The notes under the pieces are model-generated. The model was not told the origin of the DNA, made no database searches, and saw nothing but the letters and a program-made list of their open reading frames with translations. Below, in pieces: positions 1 through 6,500 of a stretch of DNA of 7,531 nucleotides. Every line of letters begins with the position of its first letter. Position 1 is the stretch's first letter. The stretch is from a bacterium (GTDB lineage Bacteria; Zhuqueibacterota; Zhuqueibacteria; Thermofontimicrobiales; Thermofontimicrobiaceae): the NCBI GenBank assembly GCA_025453735.1, contig JALOPY010000106.1:1-7531 (forward strand). Direction: 5' to 3'. The translations under genes and the position numbers were made by a program.

Positions 1-626
1 TCGGCTGCCAGCATGGTCTCTTCAACCAGATCGCCGTAGGTCATTAGCGTGACATCATTTCCTTCTCGCAGCGTAAGCGATTTTCCCAATTGAAATTGGT
101 AATCATCAGGCACAAACTGCGGAACGGGATCTCTGCCAATGCGCATATAAACTGGGCCGTGGTAATTCATGGCAAATTCCAACATGCTTCGTGTTTCTAC
201 CACATCAGCAGGCTGAAGCACCACCATGCCAGCGATTGCCCGCATGATGGCGAGGTCTTCCAGCGATTGGTGGGATGCGCCATTTTTCCCAACAAATAAT
301 CCACCATACAGCCCCAAAAGTTTCACATTCAATTCTGGCAAAGCAATCGATGTCGTTACCTGATCGCAGGCTCGTCGACTGATGAACGTGGCAATGGTCG
401 AAACGACGGGAATGAATCCCAGCGTGCTCAAACCTGCAGCGATGCCCATCATATTTTGCTCGGCGATTCCCACCTGAATAAATCGATCGGGAAAACGATG
501 CTGAAATGCCGTAATTTTTGAAGCAGGTTTAAAATCAGCATCCATCAAAACGAGGTCGGGATTTTTCTCCGCCAATGCTATCAATATCGATCCGAGGTGA
601 TCTCGTGGCGCTTTTCGTTCGGACAT
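1..626 (-). CDS. Transketolase C-terminal subunit (split transketolase), 3' end cut by window edge
   Basis: This is the pyrimidine-domain half of a two-subunit, thiamine-diphosphate-dependent transketolase; with the N-terminal subunit encoded just upstream it should transfer a two-carbon ketol unit between sugars in the cytoplasm. The 208 residues visible start MSERKAPRDH. They include GIAEQNMMGIAAGL at about 53-66, where Glu56 is in the position of the TPP-activating glutamate of the family, GKNGASHQ at about 113-120 (His119 in the usual G-A-T/S-H-Q loop), and RIGRDP at 162-167. Split C-terminal subunits are usually a little over 300 residues, so roughly a third, including most of the last domain, lies beyond the left edge. 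The start ATG directly follows the TAG of the upstream subunit, with AAGGAG at 636-641 inside that gene. The substrate cannot be decided: sugar-specific split transketolases such as those for apulose phosphate or sulfofructose have the same architecture. Confidence 0.93.
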   Translation of the reverse strand, partial: MSERKAPRDHLGSILIALAEKNPDLVLMDADFKPASKITAFQHRFPDRFIQVGIAEQNMMGIAAGLSTLGFIPVVSTIATFISRRACDQVTTSIALPELNVKLLGLYGGLFVGKNGASHQSLEDLAIMRAIAGMVVLQPADVVETRSMLEFAMNYHGPVYMRIGRDPVPQFVPDDYQFQLGKSLTLREGNDVTLMTYGDLVEETMLAA

Positions 627-1490
627 CTAATGCTTCTCCTTCAATTGCTGCATGAATTGACTCACTTCTAGCTGGGGGCAGCCCAGCGCCAGCAACGTTT
701 CGCTGACCTGATTGTCTGTAAAAGTCACCGAATGACTTTCGGCCTTGTCCTCCACCGCTGGAATGCCATAGCCTTTCACCGTGTGGGCGATGATAATCGT
801 TGGCCTGCCTTTGATCTGGCGGGCTTGCTCAAAAGCATGGATCAGTTGTTTGATCGAATGACCATTCACCTCGATCACATGCCAGCCAAAGGCGATCCAT
901 TTGTCGAACAGCGGCTCCAGCGGCATCACTTCCTGCGTGCGGTCGGACAGGCAAAATTTATTATAATCCATAATGGCGACCAGATTGTCCAGCTTGAATT
1001 TTGGCGCCGACATGGCGGCTTCCCAGATTTGCCCCTCGTTGGATTCGCCATCGCCAATCAGAACATAAATCCGAAAATCTTTTTTCCGCAAACGAGCGCC
1101 AAGCGCCATCCCGATTCCTGCTGACAAACCCTGTCCCAGCGCACCTGTGCTCATCTCGATGCCTGGACACAATCCCAATTCTGGATGCATCTGTAGAGGA
1201 CTATCAATTTCATGGAGCGTCCACAGCAGCTGTTTGGGAATGAATCCGACCTCGGCGAAAATCGCATACAAAGCAGGACAGCCATGTCCCTTCGACAAAA
1301 TGAATCGATCTCGATCAGCAAAATTGGGATTTTTCGGATCGAAATTCATTTCATGAAAATAGAGCACCGAAAGAATATCGGCAATGGACGATGCTCCGCC
1401 AGCGTGGCCAACGCCAGAGAGAGCGATCATTTTGACGACGTTTATTCTGACTCTGGTTGCAATCTCTTTTAGTTTGTTGATGTCATTCAT
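627..1490 (-). CDS. Transketolase N-terminal subunit (split transketolase)
   Basis: This is the TPP-diphosphate-binding half of a split transketolase, 287 residues, a normal size for a free-standing N-terminal subunit. Visible family features in order: the VGHAGGASS stretch at about 27-35 in the position of the HPG loop of classical transketolases; LSKGHG at 65-70 with the conserved His69; MHPE at 101-104; STGALGQGLSAG at 114-125; and the TPP motif beginning GDGESNEG at 146-153 and ending at DYN 175-177. AHTVKGYGI at 235-243 and ESHS at 251-254 correspond to the C-terminal substrate-side loops. No other in-frame ATG is nearby upstream. Only a weak ribosome site is visible (a GGGATG stretch about 7 nt upstream), poorer than those of its neighbours. 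It ends in TAG immediately before the C subunit ATG, so the two proteins are almost certainly made together as a heteromeric enzyme. Confidence 0.95.
   Translation of the reverse strand: MNDINKLKEIATRVRINVVKMIALSGVGHAGGASSIADILSVLYFHEMNFDPKNPNFADRDRFILSKGHGCPALYAIFAEVGFIPKQLLWTLHEIDSPLQMHPELGLCPGIEMSTGALGQGLSAGIGMALGARLRKKDFRIYVLIGDGESNEGQIWEAAMSAPKFKLDNLVAIMDYNKFCLSDRTQEVMPLEPLFDKWIAFGWHVIEVNGHSIKQLIHAFEQARQIKGRPTIIIAHTVKGYGIPAVEDKAESHSVTFTDNQVSETLLALGCPQLEVSQFMQQLKEKH
636..641 (-). promoter_or_regulatory. Shine-Dalgarno for transketolase C subunit, inside the N subunit gene
   Basis: AAGGAG lies 9 nt upstream of the ATG at 626 and is encoded within the last codons (Lys-Glu-Lys-His) of the preceding gene. 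Together with the TAG-ATG junction this indicates translational coupling and a matched supply of the two subunits. Confidence 0.75.
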
Positions 1491-1506
1491 TTAGGATCAT
1501 CCCGTT

Positions 1507-1544
1507 ATTAAATTCCAAAAAGCAAATCCAAAATAATTTTCAAT
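1507..1544. repeat. Fragment of the AT-rich intergenic repeat family (left-arm type)
   Basis: The stretch begins with the 14-mer ATTAAATTCCAAAA, found exactly again at 4676-4689 where the left arm of the larger inverted repeat begins. It continues with a similar A/C-rich run ending AATTTTCAAT. It fills most of the 72-bp gap between the low-GC membrane gene and the transketolase N subunit. It looks like a shortened, unpaired arm; low complexity makes the homology moderate rather than certain. Confidence 0.5.
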
Positions 1545-1562
1545 CTTAAGAGGCTAAGTTCT

Positions 1563-2111
1563 TCATTTTTTCTTTAATATCTTTTCTGAAATCTCAAGCC
1601 CCAATCCTAATCCTAAACCGAGTAAAATTCCCATTGAGGCATTTTCTAAAACTGCTGGAATAAGATTCGCTCTGAAAATTATCGCAAGAATGACCGTTGC
1701 CACAATGCCTCCGATTAAAATAAGAGATCCAAATGTCAAAAATTTCCCAAATTTTAATTGGCTTAATTTATCATAGAAAAATCTGACAAAAATATAAATT
1801 GAAATACCAAGAGTAATAAAAAAGATCACATCGCGAATAATGAATTTCATTGAGAGCGACTTAAAAGCAATTTCTTGAAAGAAAAAAAATAAAATCAGAA
1901 TATAGATCGCATCTTTTAATCTGAAAAATTTTAGTGTGGAATAAAAGACAGCTCCCACGAATCCAACTGCCACAAATTGGAACGTCATCAATTTCGGACT
2001 AAAAACTTTTATTCCAAAGAATAAGATGCCGATTAATACGCTACCAAGCATCCCCAAAAATGCTGTTAACACGAATGCTGGTAGATTTTTGATGTTGTTT
2101 TTTGCAGTCAT
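1563..2111 (-). CDS. Small polytopic membrane protein of unknown function, low GC
   Basis: I do not recognise this 182-residue protein. It is strongly hydrophobic, with likely membrane segments near residues 11-35, 41-61, 67-84, 91-112, 124-147 and possibly 155-172. The last contains a Leu/Gly zigzag (GLGLGLGLE at about 164-172), and the protein ends in a basic tail, KILKKK. A charged loop, RFFYDKLSQLKFGK, lies near 110-123. No catalytic motif is visible. Translation is well supported: GAGGAG at 2119-2124 precedes the ATG by 7 nt. Its base composition is about 32% GC (174 of the 540 bases at 1561-2100), far below the near-50% of its neighbours, and fragments of the AT-rich repeat family lie on both sides. 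It sits between the sulfatase and the transketolase genes without an obvious role there, so it may be a later insertion into the locus. It could also be a divergent transporter component or accessory membrane protein. Confidence 0.8.
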   Translation of the reverse strand: MTAKNNIKNLPAFVLTAFLGMLGSVLIGILFFGIKVFSPKLMTFQFVAVGFVGAVFYSTLKFFRLKDAIYILILFFFFQEIAFKSLSMKFIIRDVIFFITLGISIYIFVRFFYDKLSQLKFGKFLTFGSLILIGGIVATVILAIIFRANLIPAVLENASMGILLGLGLGLGLEISEKILKKK

Positions 2112-2137
2112 TTTAGGTCTCCTCTTTTTGGGAAATA

Positions 2138-2160
2138 TTTGTCATTTGAAGTTTATTGAT
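2138..2160. repeat. Fragment of the AT-rich intergenic repeat family (right-arm type)
   Basis: TTTGTCATTTG at 2138-2148 is identical to 4825-4835 in the right arm of the larger inverted repeat and is followed by a similar T-rich run. It occupies the 52-bp gap between the sulfatase stop and the membrane-protein start. The match is short and AT-rich, so this is a tentative assignment. Confidence 0.35.
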
Positions 2161-2163
2161 TCA

Positions 2164-3600
2164 TCATTCTTTTCTCTCTAAAAATCTCCAGTCTGCTTTT
2201 TCAGGATCATAATTCGGATTTTTTGTCATTTCCTGTGCCCCGACGGAGCTACGCCATTGATGCAGTTTTTCTCGTAATCGTGCGGCCAGCTCGGGCATTT
2301 CGTTGGCTAAATCTTTGGTCTCGCCCACATCTTCCCGAACATTGAACAGGCTGATTTGATTTTCTTCGCCCCATAAAGTGGGCTCGTACCACTCGATCAA
2401 TTTGTAATCGCCTTCCCGAATCGCTCCTGCGGGTTTATGTCCCAGGTGATGGTAATGCGGATAATGGAAATAGATCGCATCCCGTTTCAAATTGCCCGTT
2501 TCTTTTAACAATGGCACCAAGCTTTCGCCATCGACATTTTCGATGCTCTGTCTGATGCCAGCAACTTCCAGCAGGGTAGGGAAGAAGTCGGCTGAGATCA
2601 CTGGGGTCGTGCATTTCGAGCCAGGTTGAATTACGCCAGGCCAGCGAACTGTCAATGGAACCCGAAGTCCGCCGTCGTAAATGGTGGCTTTGCCCATGCG
2701 CAACGGTGCCTGGCTTTGCAACTGTTCCAGTCCACCATTATCGGAAACGAAAACGAAGATTGTTTTTTCCGTCAAATTCAATTCATCCAGTTTGTTCAAA
2801 ATTTCGCCGATGCCTCGATCCATGCGTTCGATCATGGCGCCGATGATCGGATTATTGATGGGCAAATCCGAGCCAGGTTTTGCCTGATATTTGGCGATCA
2901 AATCAGGATGCTCCATGATCGGTCGATGCGGCACATGATGCGCCACGTAGCAGAAGAACGGTTTGTCTTTATTTTCCTCGATGAATCGAAGTGAATGTTC
3001 AGTGATTTCTGCCACATGATGGGCGTCTTTCTCTGGATCAGCCGTCTCGTCAGGTTTGGCGTTGGTCAGCACCACATCGAATCCCTGGGAGCCAGGATCG
3101 AACATTCGGCCTGGCTGGTAATGATAGTCTGTGCTCAAATGCCATTTGCCAAAATGACCTGTGATGTAGCCGTTTTGCTTGAGCAGTTCGGCGAGGGTGA
3201 TTTCTTCCAGCGGCAGGCAGGGAATCTGCTGCGGCGTGGTCACTTTCGCATACGGATAAGGACTGCCAGGAATGTAATCCGTCAGATGCAATCGGGCGGG
3301 ATATTTGCCCGTCATAAGGCTGGCACGAGTGGGTGAGCAAATTGGCGCCGCTGAATACGCATCAGTAAATTGCATCCCTTCGGCCGCAATGCGGTCGATA
3401 TTGGGCGTTTCATAAAATTGCGAGCCATGATAGCTCACCTGGTTCCAGCCCTGGTCATCGGATAGGATAAAGACAATATTCCATTTCCTATTTTGATTGG
3501 ATGAGCAGCCCTGCAGCAAATTGAACAGGGCGCTGCTTCCTGCAAGTGCGAAAGTGGCTTTGCCCATTGTATTTAAAAATTCTCGACGTTTCATTGACAT
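2164..3600 (-). CDS. Tat-exported lipoprotein sulfatase (formylglycine-dependent, arylsulfatase type)
   Basis: Type I sulfatase that should hydrolyse sulfate esters, probably on a sulfated sugar, outside the cytoplasm. Numbered from the chosen start (478 residues), it has a twin-arginine signal KRREFLN at 4-10, a hydrophobic stretch, and a lipobox-like LLQGC with Cys32, suggesting Tat export and lipid anchoring. Catalytic features: metal-binding Asp48-Asp49 in SDDQG; the formylglycine motif CSPTR at 88-92 (Cys88 to be oxidised) followed by GKYP with Lys99; GKWH at 151-154; HHVPH at 221-225; SDNGG at 286-290; and Lys304 before the YDGG loop. Length is typical. ATG 3600 was chosen over an in-frame ATG at 3648 because GGAGG lies 10 nt upstream, the Tat motif starts there, and the longer form would run into an intergenic repeat arm. 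It ends in tandem TGA codons. No maturase gene is in the window, and the sulfated substrate is unknown. Confidence 0.94.
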   Translation of the reverse strand: MSMKRREFLNTMGKATFALAGSSALFNLLQGCSSNQNRKWNIVFILSDDQGWNQVSYHGSQFYETPNIDRIAAEGMQFTDAYSAAPICSPTRASLMTGKYPARLHLTDYIPGSPYPYAKVTTPQQIPCLPLEEITLAELLKQNGYITGHFGKWHLSTDYHYQPGRMFDPGSQGFDVVLTNAKPDETADPEKDAHHVAEITEHSLRFIEENKDKPFFCYVAHHVPHRPIMEHPDLIAKYQAKPGSDLPINNPIIGAMIERMDRGIGEILNKLDELNLTEKTIFVFVSDNGGLEQLQSQAPLRMGKATIYDGGLRVPLTVRWPGVIQPGSKCTTPVISADFFPTLLEVAGIRQSIENVDGESLVPLLKETGNLKRDAIYFHYPHYHHLGHKPAGAIREGDYKLIEWYEPTLWGEENQISLFNVREDVGETKDLANEMPELAARLREKLHQWRSSVGAQEMTKNPNYDPEKADWRFLERKE

Positions 3601-3610
3601 CTTTTTTATT

Positions 3611-3615
3611 CCTCC
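3611..3615 (-). promoter_or_regulatory. Shine-Dalgarno deciding the sulfatase start
   Basis: GGAGG sits 10 nt upstream of ATG 3600 and inside the hypothetical longer reading frame that would start at 3648. This supports the shorter protein, with its Tat motif close to the N-terminus. Confidence 0.7.
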
Positions 3616-3650
3616 AGTTTGTTTTGTACAATCTACAAAAAAATACAATG

Positions 3651-3800
3651 CTCAAACATCAAATAACAAATAAATCACAATTTTCAAAATCCAAATTTCA
3701 AACAATAACATAAAATGCAATTCAGTTGAGGAACGGACTATTTGGAAAATTGAAATTTTGAATTTGAGCTTTATTTGTTATTTATTATTTGAGGTTTGAG
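3651..3800. repeat. Imperfect inverted repeat in the dehydrogenase-sulfatase gap
   Basis: The left arm (3651 to about 3703, starting CTCAAACATC) matches the reverse complement of the right arm (about 3741-3800, starting CTCAAACCTC). Both continue with AAATAA and CAAATAA. The right arm has an extra 7-bp unit (TAAATAA on the minus strand), a local tandem duplication. The remaining arm pairs with scattered mismatches and small gaps, around a loop of about 37 bp. The right arm aligns without gaps at about 28 of 35 positions (3769-3803) to the inverted repeat at 4679-4855, so both belong to one family. In the minus-strand transcript this could fold into a long AT-rich hairpin upstream of the sulfatase. 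A decayed non-autonomous mobile element is an alternative reading. Confidence 0.75.
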
Positions 3801-3831
3801 ATTTTTCAAAAACATTTCCCTCTCAGCGAAA

Positions 3832-4599
3832 TCAAACGCACGCCATGAGCCCTCCATCCACATACAGCAAATGCCCATTGACATAATCCGAAGCTTTCGA
3901 TGACAAAAAAACAGCAGCTCCAATCAATTCCGATGGATCGCCCCAGCGATTGGCTGGGACTCGGGAGCAGAGCCAGGCATCGAATTTGGGATCTTCGTAC
4001 AGGGCTTTGGTCATTTCGGTTTTGAAGTAGCCTGGGGCAATGCCATTGACCTGAACATTGTACTTGCCCCAATCGGTTGCCATGCCTTTGGTCAGATTGC
4101 GGATGCCGCCTTTGGAAGCAGTATAAGGCGCAATGGTCGGTCGGGCTAATTCGCTTTGAATCGAGCAAATATTGATGATCTTTCCTGCCTTGCGTTTGAT
4201 CATTTCCTGAACCACAGCTTTGGCGACGAGAAATGCGCCCGTCAGATTAATATCAATAAGGCGGCGCCAGTCATCACTGTTAAATTCTTCCAACGGCGCT
4301 CGAATCTGAATGCCCGCATTGTTAATCAGGATATCAATTTTGCCGATTTCTTTTTCGACAAAAGCGATTTTCTCAATAATCACTTTTTCATCACGGACAT
4401 CAAAGGAAACGCCATGGCTGGTAAAGCCATCCTTTTTCAACAACGAGACGGCATCCTCAAGTCGCTTCTCCTCGATGTCATTCAAGATGATGGTGCAGCC
4501 AGCCTGGGCTAATCCTTTTGCCAGGGTGAGGCCAATCCCCCTGCCCGAACCTGTGATCAAAGCTAATTTTCCAGTGAGATCAAATAGTGTTTGGGACAT
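3832..4599 (-). CDS. Gluconate 5-dehydrogenase-like short-chain dehydrogenase/reductase
   Basis: Classical SDR of 255 residues, expected to be a cytoplasmic NAD(P)-dependent enzyme interconverting a secondary hydroxyl and a keto group on a sugar acid. Cofactor motif TGSGRGIG at 16-23, structural NNAG at 93-96, catalytic Asn118, Ser146, Tyr159 and Lys163 (YTASK), and PG at 189-190 followed by FKTEM. The stretches around NICSIQSELARPTIAPYTASKGG (in two parts, 143-152 and 153-165), NGIAPGYFKTE (185-195), RWGDPSELIGAAVFL (218-232) and the terminal YVDGG are characteristic of the gluconate 5-dehydrogenase (IdnO/Gno) branch as I know it; the related 2-deoxy-gluconate 3-dehydrogenase (KduD) group is the main alternative. 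AAAGGA at 4605-4610 lies 5 nt upstream of the ATG. The enzyme would suit oxidation or reduction of a sugar acid imported by the adjacent symporter; direction and substrate are inference. Confidence 0.9.
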   Translation of the reverse strand: MSQTLFDLTGKLALITGSGRGIGLTLAKGLAQAGCTIILNDIEEKRLEDAVSLLKKDGFTSHGVSFDVRDEKVIIEKIAFVEKEIGKIDILINNAGIQIRAPLEEFNSDDWRRLIDINLTGAFLVAKAVVQEMIKRKAGKIINICSIQSELARPTIAPYTASKGGIRNLTKGMATDWGKYNVQVNGIAPGYFKTEMTKALYEDPKFDAWLCSRVPANRWGDPSELIGAAVFLSSKASDYVNGHLLYVDGGLMACV

Positions 4600-4643
4600 G
4601 ATTTTCCTTTTCGATTATCAATTTTTACCAAGCTATTTTTTCC

Positions 4644-4678
4644 AATCCGCCAGTTGGCGGAAAACAACCCAACGGATT
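4644..4678. repeat. Two overlapping, mutually exclusive palindromes upstream of the dehydrogenase
   Basis: CCGCCAGTTGGCGG at 4647-4660 is a 14-bp perfect dyad except for the central GT. It overlaps a second pairing, AATCCG (4644-4649) plus TTGG (4654-4657) with CCAACGGATT (4669-4678), which has a 4-nt bulge. Only one can form at a time. They lie 45-80 bp upstream of the dehydrogenase start in the transcript leader. No T-run follows on either strand, so a simple intrinsic terminator is not supported. Confidence 0.55.
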
Positions 4679-4855
4679 AAATTCCAAAAGACAAAATTCA
4701 ATTAACAAACAATTTTCAAATCCTAATTTTCAATTTTCAAACCATCTCCTGTACTCTTTCAAAGGTTACAAACTTTTGAAAGAATTCTTTCAATTGAAAT
4801 TTGATTTTTAGATTTTGAAATTTGTTTGTCATTTGTATTTTGTCGTTTGAGATTT
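4679..4855. repeat. Long imperfect inverted repeat in the symporter-dehydrogenase gap
   Basis: The 62-bp arms 4679-4740 and 4794-4855 are reverse complements at 49 of 62 positions without any gap; many mismatches are A-A or T-T. The central 53 bp contains a second stem, 4756-4765 with 4773-4782 (CTTTCAAAGG / CTTTTGAAAG, one mismatch). The right arm reaches into the symporter's stop codon (4854-4856), so the element starts exactly where coding ends. The same family appears at 3651-3800 and, as fragments, at 1507-1544 and 2138-2160. In the transcript it could form a long hairpin after the symporter gene. Confidence 0.85.
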
Positions 4856-6434
4856 AAGCCTTCATCACTCCTCGCCACGTCCACAGCTTCGCATCAGGAT
4901 TTCTTTTGCCGATCACAAAGCTCAAGGCATAACCCAGAATCAGCGTCACAAAAAAGGCAACTGTCGCAGGCCAGAGCACGCCGACCATCAGCGATTTGAT
5001 ATGAATAAATTTGGCAAAAACGCTCAACGAACCCATGGCAAATCCGATAAATCCGCCGATCAGGGCAGCAGGCGCCGTGACCCGTTTGGTGAACATGCCG
5101 AGACAGAAGACGCCAAAAAGCGGACCCGTGAACATATTGATCAGTTTCTGGGAGTAGACGAAAATATCACCCAGCTTGCCCACATAAAGTGAGAAGAAAG
5201 TGATGAGCGCCCCCAGAATCAATGTGGAACCACGTGCAATTCGCAAGCGCCGTCGCCGCTCCGCTTCTTCGACATTGCTTTCATCGAGATTATACTGTTT
5301 GAGCTTGAATCGTGAATAGAAATCATTCAAAATAGCGGTAATACACGAGTTCAGCCCTGAATCCAGGCTGGACATGGAAGCCGCATAAATGGCAGCGATC
5401 ATCAAGCCCGTGATGCCGATGGGCATCATATTGGCGATGAAATACGGAAAAATCTGATCGACCTTCAGGCTCGCTGGAAAAGCATGATATTTTGCCACAA
5501 CAAATAGTCCTGCGCCAATAGCAGAGACGGAAAAAACATAAAATAAGTAGGCGATACAATTGGTGATGAAACCCTGGCGACTCTTTTTCAGTGATTTCGC
5601 TGTGAGGTACCGCTGCACCATTGCCTGATCCACGCAGTAGTTGCCCATTTTTTGCACGGTGTAGGTGACGATCAACGAGAGAATCGTGATGTCGGTGTAC
5701 AGGAAAAATTTCATCTTCCCGAAAAGATTCGCATCGCCGAAGCCTGGGATATTGGCGCTCATCGAGGTTTTGCCCGCCGCTGCCAGACTGCTCCAGATTT
5801 CAGGCAGACCGCCAGGAATCGCCAGGACGATGACCACCACGCCCGTGATCATGCTGATAAACATCACGAACGAATGCACCACATCAGACCACATGATCGC
5901 CCGAATGCCGCCCAGTGATGAATTGATCGTGGTCATAAAACCGAGCACCAGCGCCGACAGCAAAATCGGAATTTTGCCATCAGTGACCACGTTCAGAACC
6001 ATGGATGGGACATAAATCACAGCCGCCATCCAGGTGAGCCGCCACAGGATGAAGATGCCGCTTGCCAGCGCTCTGACCGAAACATTGAACCGCCGCTCGA
6101 GATATTCATAGGCGGTATAGCAATTCAATTTATGATAGAATGGCATGAACACCCAAACGACAACGGGAAATGACAGCGGAATTGCCATTGCCATCCAGAG
6201 ATTGATAATGCCGTATTTGATGATGCCTGTCGGGAAAGCCATGTAACCGACAGCGCTGGTCAACGTTGCCATCAGAGACATACCGACGGCGAGCCAGCCC
6301 ATGTTCTTCCCTGCCAGCATAAAATCTTTAGTCGATTTGTTCTTTTTGAAAAGATAGATGCCAATGCTGATGATGCTGGAAATATAGCAAATGGCGATAA
6401 TAATATCGATGGTGTGCAAACCTGGATATGTCAT
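4854..6434 (-). CDS. Sodium:solute symporter family (SSS/SLC5) transporter
   Basis: Inner-membrane secondary transporter of 526 residues that should couple Na+ entry to uptake of a sugar, sugar acid or similar solute. It has more than a dozen hydrophobic segments, beginning near residues 8-29 and ending near 485-508, a typical length and layout for the LeuT-fold SSS family. Family signatures visible: FMLAGKNMGW at 38-47; SLMATLTSAVGYMAFPTG at 53-70 (unwound first core helix region); SLGGIRAIMWSDVVHSF at 173-189; CVDQAMVQRYLTAKS at 267-281; and AASMSSLDSGLNS at 351-363, whose Ser355/Ser356 are in the position of the Na+-binding serines. The hydrophilic loop 373-400 is rich in Glu and Arg. AGGAGG at 6440-6445 gives a strong ribosome site. 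Its place beside a dehydrogenase, sulfatase and transketolase suggests it imports the product of extracellular desulfation; the actual substrate cannot be inferred from sequence alone. Confidence 0.94.
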   Translation of the reverse strand: MTYPGLHTIDIIIAICYISSIISIGIYLFKKNKSTKDFMLAGKNMGWLAVGMSLMATLTSAVGYMAFPTGIIKYGIINLWMAMAIPLSFPVVVWVFMPFYHKLNCYTAYEYLERRFNVSVRALASGIFILWRLTWMAAVIYVPSMVLNVVTDGKIPILLSALVLGFMTTINSSLGGIRAIMWSDVVHSFVMFISMITGVVVIVLAIPGGLPEIWSSLAAAGKTSMSANIPGFGDANLFGKMKFFLYTDITILSLIVTYTVQKMGNYCVDQAMVQRYLTAKSLKKSRQGFITNCIAYLFYVFSVSAIGAGLFVVAKYHAFPASLKVDQIFPYFIANMMPIGITGLMIAAIYAASMSSLDSGLNSCITAILNDFYSRFKLKQYNLDESNVEEAERRRRLRIARGSTLILGALITFFSLYVGKLGDIFVYSQKLINMFTGPLFGVFCLGMFTKRVTAPAALIGGFIGFAMGSLSVFAKFIHIKSLMVGVLWPATVAFFVTLILGYALSFVIGKRNPDAKLWTWRGVMKA

Positions 6435-6439
6435 TCCTT

Positions 6440-6445
6440 CCTCCT
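6440..6445 (-). promoter_or_regulatory. Shine-Dalgarno of the symporter
   Basis: AGGAGG is 5 nt upstream of ATG 6434 and close to the 3' foot of the hairpin at 6460-6500 (14 nt away), so folding of that hairpin could affect ribosome access. Confidence 0.7.
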
Positions 6446-6459
6446 GATGTTTTATGATC

Positions 6460-6500
6460 GATTGCAGGAGTGCATCGCCTTTATGCGATGCATTGCAATC
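6460..6500. repeat. Hairpin upstream of the symporter
   Basis: The inner stem TGCATCGC (6471-6478) pairs perfectly with GCGATGCA (6485-6492) around a 6-nt loop. The outer stem GATTGCA (6460-6466) pairs perfectly with TGCAATC (6494-6500). The two are joined by a 4-versus-1 nt bulge (GGAG against T), giving 15 paired bases in 41 nt. No U-run follows on the minus strand, so it is not a standard terminator. It may be a leader RNA structure of the symporter mRNA or a REP-like palindromic repeat. Confidence 0.75.

Noticed and set aside
90..299. Plus-strand open frame of 69 codons near the left edge
   Set aside because: It lies antisense to the transketolase C subunit, whose catalytic motifs are clear.
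732..1124. Plus-strand open frame of 130 codons opposite the transketolase N subunit
   Set aside because: It is an antisense shadow of a gene with clear TPP motifs; its own translation shows no family pattern.
3806..4168. Minus-strand open frame of 120 codons overlapping the dehydrogenase
   Set aside because: It overlaps the conserved SDR C-terminal half in another frame and is rich in Arg, Ser, Gln and Cys, typical of out-of-frame reading.
4647..4660. Intrinsic terminator at the CCGCC/GGCGG palindrome
   Set aside because: No run of T follows the stem in the direction of transcription (minus strand reads ATTGGAAAA), so a standard terminator is not supported.
5665..6015. Plus-strand open frames opposite the symporter
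   Set aside because: Antisense shadows of a membrane-protein gene; low-likelihood translations without ribosome sites.
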